Shown: in pieces, positions 1 to 7,048 of the stretch
Layout: each line of letters opens with the position of its first letter
Numbering within the stretch: the stretch's first letter is position 1
Program-made: the position numbers and the translations under genes
NCBI RefSeq assembly: GCF_009749385.1
Contig: NZ_WBIN01000003.1
Coordinates: 248,001-312,000, forward strand
DNA from: Agromyces allii
GTDB taxonomy: Bacteria; Actinomycetota; Actinomycetes; Actinomycetales; Microbacteriaceae
Direction of reading: 5' to 3'
DNA: 64,000 nt
The notes under the pieces: generated by a model
The model's input: the letters and a program-made list of their open reading frames with translations, nothing else
What the model was told of the DNA's origin: nothing
Databases searched by the model: none

Positions 1-2
1 AG

Positions 3-806
3 GCGCAGGTCGCGGCCACATTCCAGCGCTACAGCGGCGACCGCCTGCGCGTGAACGTCGTGGTCGGCGGCGACGACGCCGAGCAGCGCAAGTACGGCGA
101 CCGCATCGACAAGGACGGCCGGTACGCACGGGCGGCCGAGTACCTCGACATCATCCGCCGGCTCTGGAACGGCGAACGCGTCGACGTCGACAGCGAGTTC
201 CACACGATCGAGGGGGCGCAGATCCCGAAGCTCGACGCGCAGCCCGAGATCTACCTCGGCGGTTCGTCGGATGCCGCGATCGACGTCGCGGCCGAGCACT
301 GCGACGTCTACCTGACCTGGGGCGAGCCGCCCGCGCAGGCCGGCGAGAAGATCGCCCGCGTGCGCGAGGCCGCCGCCGCCCGCGGACGCACGCTGCGCTA
401 CGGCATCCGCCTGCACGTCATCGCGCGCCCGACGAGCGAGGAGGCGTGGCGCGTGGCCGACGAGCTCGTCGCCGGCCTCGACCCCGAGGTCGTCGCGAAG
501 GCCCGCGAGTCGTTCCTCTCATCGGGCTCGGTCGGCCAGCGCCGTCAGGCCGAGCTCGTCGACGGCGGCCTTCGGCGTGAAGACCTCGAGGTCTACCCCG
601 GACTTTGGGCCGGCGTCGGCCTCGTCCGCGGCGGCGCGGGCACGGCCCTCGTCGGCAGCTACGCCGAGGTCGCCGCCCTCATCCGCGAGTACCGGGCCGT
701 CGGCTTCACCGAGTTCGTGCTCTCGGGCTACCCGCACCTCGAGGAGGCGTACTGGTTCGCCGAGGGCGTCGCCCCGCTGCTCGACCTCGCGCCGCGCCGC
801 GCCTGA
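3..806 (+). CDS. LLM-class flavin monooxygenase, SsuD-like (5' end cut by window)
   Basis: C-terminal part (267 residues visible) of a luciferase-like flavin-dependent monooxygenase. The reading frame is open from base 3, before the first possible start codon, so the gene begins upstream of the window. The visible N-terminal segment, AATFQRYSGDRLRVNVVVGG followed by DDAEQRKYGD, is the typical core of FMNH2-dependent alkanesulfonate monooxygenase (SsuD), which releases sulfite from alkanesulfonates for sulfur supply. Later landmarks are a Gly-rich YLGGSSDAA segment and a C-terminal YPHLEEAYWFAEGV stretch, both usual in this family. The reduced flavin would come from a separate reductase not seen here. 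Related LLM enzymes act on other substrates, so the alkanesulfonate assignment is by family resemblance. Confidence 0.85.
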   Translation, partial: AQVAATFQRYSGDRLRVNVVVGGDDAEQRKYGDRIDKDGRYARAAEYLDIIRRLWNGERVDVDSEFHTIEGAQIPKLDAQPEIYLGGSSDAAIDVAAEHCDVYLTWGEPPAQAGEKIARVREAAAARGRTLRYGIRLHVIARPTSEEAWRVADELVAGLDPEVVAKARESFLSSGSVGQRRQAELVDGGLRREDLEVYPGLWAGVGLVRGGAGTALVGSYAEVAALIREYRAVGFTEFVLSGYPHLEEAYWFAEGVAPLLDLAPRRA

Positions 807-819
807 GCGGGCTGCTTTC

Positions 820-1167
820 TCAGCCGGACTGCTCCACGACGACCACGAACGTTTCACTCGTCGCCGTGAGGACGTCGTCGGATTCGATTGCGAAGAGCTT
901 GCCCTCATCATGCTCATCGAAGCCGCTGAGCGCTCGACCGCTCGGAATGTGCTCGATCCGGGTCGACTCGCCGGTGCGCGGCACGTACCGCAGATCGACG
1001 ACGGTTCCCTCTACGCGGGTGACGCGAAGGCCGTCGAGATCGTGGTGCGTCTCGTGGACACTGCCGTCGCTCTCGATGATGCAGGTCCACTCGACCGCAT
1101 CGCCGCGACGGAGGGACTCGCCGCAGCACGCGTGCTCCCAACCACCGACGAACACCTCGACTCGCAT
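820..1167 (-). CDS. Small conserved hypothetical protein (DUF6578-like)
   Basis: A 115-residue soluble protein convergent with the monooxygenase gene, 13 bp between the two ends. It begins MRVEVFVGGWEHACCGESL and has a mainly beta-strand look, with alternating hydrophobic residues and an adjacent Cys pair (CC) near residue 14. It resembles small actinobacterial proteins grouped as DUF6578, recalled from their MRVEVxVxGWxxxCCGxxF start rather than searched. No signal peptide or membrane segment is visible. The function is unknown. The ATG at 1167 is the only good start in frame. Confidence 0.6.
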   Translation of the reverse strand: MRVEVFVGGWEHACCGESLRRGDAVEWTCIIESDGSVHETHHDLDGLRVTRVEGTVVDLRYVPRTGESTRIEHIPSGRALSGFDEHDEGKLFAIESDDVLTATSETFVVVVEQSG

Positions 1168-1225
1168 TCGACCAAGCTACTGCGGTAGCTCCGCCACGAG
1201 GGTGCCGTTCCGCTAGCGTCGGCTC

Positions 1226-1714
1226 GTGACCTCAGCCTCCGCGACTGCCGAAGCATCCGACACCGCCCCGTGGCCGGGCGCATCGCTGCCGCAGGCCATG
1301 GGGCGGTTCATGGCCGGGACGTTTCGCCTCCGAGGTCGCGCCAGCCGGAGCGAGTACTGGTGGTGGATGCTGGTGAACGTCGTCGTTCTCGGCACGACCC
1401 AGCTGCTCATCCCGGCGTTGATCACGGGCCGAACGCCGGAGTCGAACCTGGTGGTCGGGCCGTTCGGCTCCTGGTTGTTCGCGAACGTCCAGCTGTTCAG
1501 CGTGTCGCCGGCAGTGGCTCCCAGCTCTCCGGTGGTGGTGTTCTGGCTCCTGCTCACCGTGGTCCCGGGATTCACCGTCGCGGTCCGTCGCCTGCACGAT
1601 TCGAACCTCTCCGGATGGTGGGTGATGCTCGCCCTCATTCCGCCCGGCGCCTTCGTGCTCCTCCTCCTCGCCGCCAGAAGGTCGCGACTCGAGGGCGCTC
1701 GCTTCGACCGATGA
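1226..1714 (+). CDS. DUF805 family membrane protein
   Basis: A 162-residue integral membrane protein. The family signature is seen directly: GRFMAGTFRLRGRASRSEYWWW ahead of the first membrane segment (about residues 45-65), and RRLHDSNLSGWWVMLALIPPG ahead of the last. About four hydrophobic segments are expected. DUF805 proteins (E. coli YhaH type) are widespread small membrane proteins of unknown function. The start is the GTG at 1226; no clear ribosome-binding site is visible, and an ATG about 24 codons further in also keeps the domain. The last codon overlaps the ATG of the following RidA-like fragment (ATGA, 1711-1714). Confidence 0.8.
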   Translation: MTSASATAEASDTAPWPGASLPQAMGRFMAGTFRLRGRASRSEYWWWMLVNVVVLGTTQLLIPALITGRTPESNLVVGPFGSWLFANVQLFSVSPAVAPSSPVVVFWLLLTVVPGFTVAVRRLHDSNLSGWWVMLALIPPGAFVLLLLAARRSRLEGARFDR

Positions 1715-1920
1715 CCGGCTTCCCGGGCAGCATCGAAGACGTGATCAGCACCCGCGTTCTGGTCGCCTCCTCGAAGCGGTCCGATCTCGTCGCGGTCTGG
1801 GAGGTCGTCCGTGACGCGTTCGGCGACCATGACGTACCGAGCACGCTGCTCGGTGTCACGGTGCTCGGATACGACGACCAGCTCGTCGAGATCGAAGCCG
1901 TTGCCGCAGTGATCGACTGA
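1711..1920 (+). pseudogene. RidA/YjgF-family C-terminal fragment
   Basis: A 69-codon open frame starting at an ATG that overlaps the DUF805 stop codon. Its residues (DVISTRVLVASSKRSDLVAV, then WEVVRDAFGDHDVPSTLLGV and an LVEIEAVAAV end) match the second half of Rid enamine/imine deaminases, which are normally about 130 residues. The first half, with the beta-strand and Gly-Gln substrate region, is missing: the same frame upstream encodes no Rid-like sequence. I read this as a decayed or recombination-truncated RidA gene fused behind DUF805. A short expressed protein from the ATGA overlap cannot be excluded, but it would lack much of the trimer fold. Confidence 0.65.
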
Positions 1921-1952
1921 CGGATGCCGCAGGCGGCCGCCCGCGGCATCCG
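1921..1952. terminator. Hairpin between convergent genes, built on the GGATGCCGC motif
   Basis: CGGATGCCGC (1921-1930) pairs with GCGGCATCCG (1943-1952), and the 12 bases between contain a further palindrome GGCGGCCGCC. The 32-base hairpin has only one internal mismatch and starts directly after the RidA-fragment stop codon. The formylglycine-generating enzyme gene ends 24 bp further on the other strand, so the hairpin could terminate both. No T-tract follows, as is common in high-GC actinobacteria. Confidence 0.6.
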
Positions 1953-1976
1953 CTCATCGTGTGATCGTGGGCGCCC

Positions 1977-2891
1977 TCAGGCGTCGCGCGCGCAGCGGAA
2001 GCCGATGTGCGACATGCCCGTGTCTTCGGCCTGCGGTGAGCGGGCCGCGGGGCGGAAGCGCAGGCAGTAGTCGGGCGAGCAGAGGTGCGACCCGCCCTTG
2101 AGCACGCGCCGGGGGATCTCGGCGAAGCCCTCCTGCGCGCTCGCGGCGGCGAGCAGGTTCTCGCGCTTGCCGGCGTCGACGGGGGAGTCCGAGAGCTGCA
2201 GGTGGCGGGGCGTGTAGTAGTCGCTCGTCCACTCCCACGTGTTGCCGATCAGGTCGAAGAGCCCGTAGCCGTTGGCCGGGTACGAGCCGACGGGGGCCGT
2301 TCCGCCGACGCCCTGGTTGTCGTACGGGAACCGCCCGAGCCACGAGTTCGCCTGCGCGACCCCGCCCGGATACGGCTCGTCGCCCCATGCGAATCGCGCA
2401 CCGTCGAGTCCGCCGCGCGCCGCGTACTCGTGCTCGGCCTCGGTCGGGAGCCGCTTGCCGGCCCAGGCGGCGTAGGTCGTCGCGTCTTCGAACGCGACGT
2501 GCACGACCGGATGCCGCAGGCGGTCGTCGATGCCCGACCCGGGCCCGAACGGCTCGCGCCAGAATGCGCCGGGCTGCCAACGCCACCAGTTGCGCCAGTT
2601 GCGCAGGTCGACGGGGCCGGCGGTCGGCGTGAAGACCATGGCGCCGGGAACGAGGTCGGCGGGGTCGGCGCCCGGGAAGTCGCGCGGGTCCATCGGCCGC
2701 TCGGCGACGGTGACATAGCCGGTCTCGTCGACGAAGCGCGCGTAGTCCTCGTTGGTCACCTGGTGGGCGTCGATCCAGAAGTCGGCGACGGTTCGCTCGT
2801 GCACCGGGCGCTCGTCTGGGTAGAACTCCTCGCTGCCCATGCGGAACGTTCCCCCAGCGATGAGCACCATGTCGTCAGCCACGAAATCCAC
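1977..2891 (-). CDS. Formylglycine-generating enzyme (sulfatase-modifying factor)
   Basis: A 304-residue copper-dependent oxidase of the FGE-sulfatase (SUMF1) family, which converts the active-site cysteine of a sulfatase to formylglycine. The N-terminus MVLIAGGTFRMGS is typical, as are WAGKRLPTEAEHEYAARGG, GNTWEWTSDYY and the catalytic region GGSHLCSPDYCLRFRPAAR, whose Cys271 and Cys276 match the redox/copper cysteine pair. No signal peptide is seen, so it should act in the cytosol. It is transcribed divergently from the sulfatase at 2976, its obvious substrate. The start is uncertain between GTG 2891 and ATG 2870, both in frame and both ahead of the fold. Confidence 0.93.
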   Translation of the reverse strand: MDFVADDMVLIAGGTFRMGSEEFYPDERPVHERTVADFWIDAHQVTNEDYARFVDETGYVTVAERPMDPRDFPGADPADLVPGAMVFTPTAGPVDLRNWRNWWRWQPGAFWREPFGPGSGIDDRLRHPVVHVAFEDATTYAAWAGKRLPTEAEHEYAARGGLDGARFAWGDEPYPGGVAQANSWLGRFPYDNQGVGGTAPVGSYPANGYGLFDLIGNTWEWTSDYYTPRHLQLSDSPVDAGKRENLLAAASAQEGFAEIPRRVLKGGSHLCSPDYCLRFRPAARSPQAEDTGMSHIGFRCARDA

Positions 2892-2975
2892 CGTAGCCGC
2901 CGAACGGGGCCGGGTGCTTGACTGGGCACGGACGGGGGTCGACGAACGATCGCCGGCACTGACGGAGGGGGATCC

Positions 2976-4475
2976 GTGTCCGACAAGCCGAACATCCTGA
3001 TCATCTGGGGCGATGACATCGGGATCACGAACCTGAGCGCCTACTCGGACGGCCTCATGGGGTACCGCACCCCGAACATCGACCGCATCGCCGACGAGGG
3101 GGTGCGGTTCACCGACTACTACGGCGAGCAGAGCTGCACCGCCGGTCGCGCCGCGTTCATCACCGGCCAGAACCCGTATCGCAGCGGGCTCACCAAGGTC
3201 GGCATCCCGGGCTCCGATCTCGGACTGCGCGACGAGGACCCGACGATCGCGACCGCGCTCAAGAACCAGGGCTACGCGACAGGCCAGTTCGGCAAGAACC
3301 ACCTCGGCGACCGCGACGCGTTCCTGCCCACCATGCACGGCTTCGACGAGTTCTTCGGCAACCTCTACCACCTGAACGCCGAGGAGGAGCCCGAGCACCC
3401 CGACTACCCGACCGACGAGGAGTTCCCGGGCTTCAGCGAGAAGTTCCGGCCGCGCGGCGTGCTGCACACGTGGGCGAACGGCGACGGCACGCAGCGCATC
3501 GAGGACACCGGTCCCCTCACGAAGAAGCGCATGGAGACCGTCGACGAGGAGTTCCGTGATGCGGCGGCGGACTTCATCCGCGCGAAGGCCGACGAGGACA
3601 CGCCCTTCTTCGTGTGGTTCAACTCGACGCACATGCACTTCCGCACCCACACCAAGCCCGAGAGCAAGGGCAGGGCGGGGCGCTGGCAGTCGGAGTACCA
3701 CGACACGATGCTCGACCACGACGATGTCGTGGGGTCGCTGCTCGACCTGCTCGACGAGCTCGGCCTCGCCGAGAACACGATCGTCATGTACTCCACCGAT
3801 AACGGTCCGCACATGAACAGCTGGCCCGACTCGGGCATGACGCCGTTCCGCAACGAGAAGAACTCCAACTGGGAGGGCGCCTACCGCGTGCCCGCGATGG
3901 TGCGCTGGCCCGGGCACATCCCGGCGGGCACGGTGCTGAACGGCATCGTCAGCCACAACGACTGGTTCGTGACCCTGCTCGCTGCCGCCGGTGACATCGA
4001 TGTCGCCGAGCGCCTCGCCGTTGGCGCCGACCTGGCCGGCACCGAGTACAAGGTGCACCTCGACGGCCACAACCAGCTCGACTACATCACGGGCGCCGTC
4101 GACGAGAGTCCACGACGGCACTTCTTCTACGTGTCCGACGACGGCGACCTCACGGCCATGCGCTTCGACAACTGGAAGATCGTGTTCCTCGAGCAGCGGG
4201 CCGAGGGCACGCTGAACATCTGGGCGGAGCCGTACACGCACCTTCGGGTGCCGCGCCTGTTCAACCTGCGCACCGATCCGTTCGAGCGGGCGATGCAGAC
4301 CTCGAACACCTACTTCGACTGGTTCCTCGACCGGGTGTTCCTGCTCGTGCCCGCTCAGGCGTACGTCGCGAGGATGCTGCAGTCGCTCGTCGAGTTCCCG
4401 GCGCGCCAGAAGCCCGCGTCGTTCACGATCGACCAGGTGCTCGAGAAGCTCGAGTCGGTCAACGGCAACTCGTAG
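2976..4475 (+). CDS. Arylsulfatase-family sulfatase
   Basis: A 499-residue type I sulfatase hydrolysing a sulfate ester. It begins with the metal-binding strand NILIIWGDDIG. The formylglycine signature is Cys54 in CTAGR, fitting C-x-(P/A)-x-R with alanine at the middle position, so Cys54 is the residue to be oxidised by the divergent FGE. TDNGPHMNSWPDSG and FRNEKNSNWEGAYRVPAMVRWPG are the usual C-terminal metal and substrate elements. There is no signal peptide, so the substrate is probably intracellular or imported. GTG 2976 follows a good ribosome-binding site, GGAGGGGG. The natural substrate cannot be told from sequence. Confidence 0.93.
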   Translation: MSDKPNILIIWGDDIGITNLSAYSDGLMGYRTPNIDRIADEGVRFTDYYGEQSCTAGRAAFITGQNPYRSGLTKVGIPGSDLGLRDEDPTIATALKNQGYATGQFGKNHLGDRDAFLPTMHGFDEFFGNLYHLNAEEEPEHPDYPTDEEFPGFSEKFRPRGVLHTWANGDGTQRIEDTGPLTKKRMETVDEEFRDAAADFIRAKADEDTPFFVWFNSTHMHFRTHTKPESKGRAGRWQSEYHDTMLDHDDVVGSLLDLLDELGLAENTIVMYSTDNGPHMNSWPDSGMTPFRNEKNSNWEGAYRVPAMVRWPGHIPAGTVLNGIVSHNDWFVTLLAAAGDIDVAERLAVGADLAGTEYKVHLDGHNQLDYITGAVDESPRRHFFYVSDDGDLTAMRFDNWKIVFLEQRAEGTLNIWAEPYTHLRVPRLFNLRTDPFERAMQTSNTYFDWFLDRVFLLVPAQAYVARMLQSLVEFPARQKPASFTIDQVLEKLESVNGNS

Positions 4476-4607
4476 GGCTCGACCGACTCTCGAGATCGTC
4501 GAGCGGGTCGCGTGAGGCGGATGTCTCGCGCGGCCCGCTCTCTCGTACGGTTCCGGCCCCCGTGGTCCAGGTCGTAGAGTTTCGGGCACCGACCCGAGGA
4601 GACGCCC

Positions 4608-5585
4608 GTGCCCGACCAGACCGCCCCGATGACGCTCGACGAGATCGACCCGAGCCTGCATGCGGCGCTCGGCAAGGTGCCGAGGCTCAACCTCGAGAAC
4701 GCGTTCATGCTCGCGCTCATCGGGCGTGCATCGCGGCTGCAGCCGGGAACGACGGTCGACGGGGTCGAACGTCGTGTCGTGCACGACGGCTCGGTTCGGG
4801 TGCGCGTGTTCACGCCCGCCGAGGCGAACGGGTCGGCGTTGCTGTGGATCCACGGCGGTGGGCTCGTCATGGGGTCGGCGGCCGGCGACGACCGCTTCTG
4901 CGGCGAGACGGCCCGGGTCACCGGCGCGGTCGTGGTCTCGGCCGACTACCGGCTTGCGCCGAAGCATCCGTTCCCCGCGGCGATCGACGACGTGCGCGCT
5001 GCGTTCGCGTGGGTGACGGCCCATGCCGGCGAGCTCGGCGTCGACGTCGATCGCATCGCGATCGGCGGTGCCAGTGCCGGGGGAGGGCTGGCCGCGGCGC
5101 TCGTGCAGCGCCTGCACGACGAGGGCGAGACGGTGGCCGCGCAGTGGCTGTTCTGCCCGATGCTCGACGACCGAACGGCCGCCGATCGGTCGCACGACGC
5201 GCGGAACCACCTCGTCTGGAACAACCGGTCGAACCTCGTCGGATGGCGGTCGTACCTCGGGGCCGAGCCGGGCGCCGCCGAGGCGCCCGCCTACGCCGTG
5301 CCGGCGCGCCGCGCCGACCTGTCGGGGCTGCCGCCCGCCTGGCTCACGTGGACCGACCTCGAGCTGTTCGGCGCCGAGGATGCCGCGTATGCCGAGGCGC
5401 TCGCCGGAGCGGGCGTCGACGTTTCGTTCGACGTCGTCGGTGCGGCTCCGCACGGGTTCGAGGTGTGGGGTGAGCAGACGGAGCCTGCTCAGCGGCTGTT
5501 CGTGGGCGCGCGCGACTGGCTCGCGCGACAGCTCTCGGTGCGCTCAGGTGCGGACGAGGTCGAGAGCCTCCCGCCGGTCGACTAG
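4608..5585 (+). CDS. Alpha/beta hydrolase, HSL-type esterase/lipase
   Basis: A 325-residue carboxylesterase of the hormone-sensitive-lipase group. The oxyanion-hole motif HGGG starts at His82 and is followed by the SADYRLAPKHPFPAAIDD block. The nucleophile is Ser156 in GASAG. The acid and base would be the Asp in the DLELFGAED region and the His in APHGFEVWG. No signal peptide is visible. GTG 4608 is preceded by GAGGAG. The last codons, P-V-D-stop, lie inside an inverted-repeat element (5574-5648) shared with the convergent regulator gene, so the C-terminus and TAG stop are supplied by the repeat. Confidence 0.9.
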   Translation: MPDQTAPMTLDEIDPSLHAALGKVPRLNLENAFMLALIGRASRLQPGTTVDGVERRVVHDGSVRVRVFTPAEANGSALLWIHGGGLVMGSAAGDDRFCGETARVTGAVVVSADYRLAPKHPFPAAIDDVRAAFAWVTAHAGELGVDVDRIAIGGASAGGGLAAALVQRLHDEGETVAAQWLFCPMLDDRTAADRSHDARNHLVWNNRSNLVGWRSYLGAEPGAAEAPAYAVPARRADLSGLPPAWLTWTDLELFGAEDAAYAEALAGAGVDVSFDVVGAAPHGFEVWGEQTEPAQRLFVGARDWLARQLSVRSGADEVESLPPVD

Positions 5586-5648
5586 CGAAGCGCATCGAGA
5601 CCTGTTTCGGGTGGTCTCGATACGGCGCCGGCGCGCCTACTCGACCGG
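5574..5648. repeat. REP-like inverted repeat, family A copy 1
   Basis: Outer arms CCGGTCGACTAG (5574-5585) and CTACTCGACCGG (5637-5648) pair with one mismatch; inner arms ATCGAGACC (5594-5602) and GGTCTCGAT (5613-5621) pair perfectly. The right half is nearly identical (one internal base different) to that of the copy at 42238-42337. Both neighbouring genes, the esterase on + and the double TetR regulator on -, end at a TAG inside the outer arms. It may act as a bidirectional terminator. Confidence 0.75.
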
Positions 5649-6908
5649 CCGGGCGAGGTGCGCCAAGTGCGCCGCGAGCTGCTCGGCGACGTCGACGCTC
5701 TCGGGGTCGTAGAGCCACTGCAGCTGCAGGCCGTCCCACAGGGCGATGATCCAGGTCGCCTCGAACACCGGGTCGAGGTCGGCGCGAAGTGCGGGCGCCG
5801 CCGCCTCGAAGAGCGTCGTGAAGCGGGAGATGCCCCATTCGAAGCGGCGCTCGAAGTAGGCGTGTCCGGGATGCGTCGGGGCCGCCGCCTCGGCCGAGAG
5901 CACCGCGTAGAGCTCGATGAGCCCGGGCTCGAGGTCGGCGGCGATGCGTGCGGACTCGGCGAGGCCGTCGAGGGCGTTGAGCGGACCGACGACGGCGGCG
6001 AACTCCGAGCGGATGTCGATGGTCGCGTCGCGTCGGGCGATGACGGCGGCGAGCAGCTCCTCCTTGCTCGAGAAGTGGTGCAGCAGGGTCGACTTGCCGA
6101 TGCCGACCTGGTCGGCGATCTCACGCAGGCTCGTCGCGTGGAACCCGCGGCTCGCGAAGAGCGTCGAGGCGTCGGCGATGATCTGCAGGCGGCGCACGCG
6201 GCCGGGCGCGTATCCGACGTCGACCGGGTCGGGCTCGAAGAGGGGGAGTGACGGCGACGCCGGCACGAGCCCCGCGGGCACCGGCTCGCCGCGCAGTTGT
6301 GCGAGGTGCGCATCGAGCAGCGTGGGCAGGTCGAACCGGCCAGGCAGGTAGAGGGACATGAGCTGCAGGCCGTCCCACGCGGCCGCGAGGCGGATCGTCT
6401 CGCCCATGGCGTCGGTGCCGGGCGGCAGCTCGCCCGCGTCGATCGCGGCCTGGAACAGCACGGAGGAGCGGGCGCGCAGTTCGGCGTGGCGCTCGCGGAA
6501 GTGCTCGTGGGCCGGGTGGGCGTCGCTCGTCGCCTCGCCCGCGAGCACCGAGAAGAGCGGCAGGTAGCCCTCGATCTCGGCGTTGCGTCTGGCGACCTCG
6601 CCGAACGTGCGCAGGCCGTCGCCGGTCGGCCCGAACTTCGTCTCGAGATCGGCCTCGGTGATGGCGGTGAACTCGGCCACGACCGCCTCGAGGATCTCGT
6701 CCTTCGACGCGAAGTGCCGGATCACGCCGGGATGCGAGAGGCCCGCCTCGGTCGCGATGTCGCGCACCGAGACCGCCCCGAATCCGCGCTCGATGAAGAG
6801 GCGGGATGCCGCGGCGACGATGTTCGCGCGGGTGCGGGCGGTGGCGGCGGCACGGCTGACGGGCGCAGCCGCGTGCGCCGCGGCATCCGCCGTGATCACC
6901 TGCGCCAT
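5637..6908 (-). CDS. Tandem (double) TetR-family transcriptional regulator
   Basis: A 423-residue protein containing two complete TetR-like units in one chain. The first helix-turn-helix (about residues 26-72) runs TRANIVAAASRLFIERGFGA to GLSHPGVIRHFASKDEIL; the second (about 237-283) runs RRLQIIADASTLFASRGFHA to GIGKSTLLHHFSSKEELL. Each is followed by its own C-terminal helical domain containing a similar WDGLQL(M/Q)xLY motif, which supports an internal duplication. TetR proteins normally dimerise to obtain two HTHs; here one chain has both. It is divergent from the MFS and GH3 genes and probably controls them. ATG 6908 is favoured over an upstream in-frame ATG (6944) because it sits behind a G-rich site. 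Confidence 0.9.
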   Translation of the reverse strand: MAQVITADAAAHAAAPVSRAAATARTRANIVAAASRLFIERGFGAVSVRDIATEAGLSHPGVIRHFASKDEILEAVVAEFTAITEADLETKFGPTGDGLRTFGEVARRNAEIEGYLPLFSVLAGEATSDAHPAHEHFRERHAELRARSSVLFQAAIDAGELPPGTDAMGETIRLAAAWDGLQLMSLYLPGRFDLPTLLDAHLAQLRGEPVPAGLVPASPSLPLFEPDPVDVGYAPGRVRRLQIIADASTLFASRGFHATSLREIADQVGIGKSTLLHHFSSKEELLAAVIARRDATIDIRSEFAAVVGPLNALDGLAESARIAADLEPGLIELYAVLSAEAAAPTHPGHAYFERRFEWGISRFTTLFEAAAPALRADLDPVFEATWIIALWDGLQLQWLYDPESVDVAEQLAAHLAHLARPVE

Positions 6909-6949
6909 GCCGCCCCCCGAATCGTCGTCGATCCATCGTCGCACAGCTC

Positions 6950-7001
6950 GTTACCAGCTGTTCGAAATTCAGTTACCACTTGGACTAGATTCATGTATCC
7001 T
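6950..7001 (+). promoter_or_regulatory. Promoter and candidate TetR operator for the MFS/GH3 operon
   Basis: GTTACCA occurs twice as a direct repeat (6950-6956 and 6972-6978), 22 bp apart or about two helical turns, with the palindrome TTCGAA (6961-6966) between. The second TTACCA (6973-6978) is 17 bp from TATCCT (6996-7001), giving a plausible -35/-10 pair. The paired sites would suit a regulator with two HTH units. This is inference from spacing and position. Confidence 0.5.
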
Positions 7002-7048
7002 CGTGCGAGAGCCAAGGACGGCTCGGTTTTCGTGGAAGAAGGAAACTC

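Noticed and set aside
2918..2923. TTGACT as the -35 of the sulfatase promoter
   Set aside because: No reasonable -10 element at 16-18 bp spacing was seen.
1977..5453. Very long minus-strand open frame over the sulfatase and esterase genes
   Set aside because: Only the first 1977-2891 part has family motifs. The rest is the mirror of real + strand genes in GC-rich DNA and gives Arg/Glu/Val-rich protein without domains.
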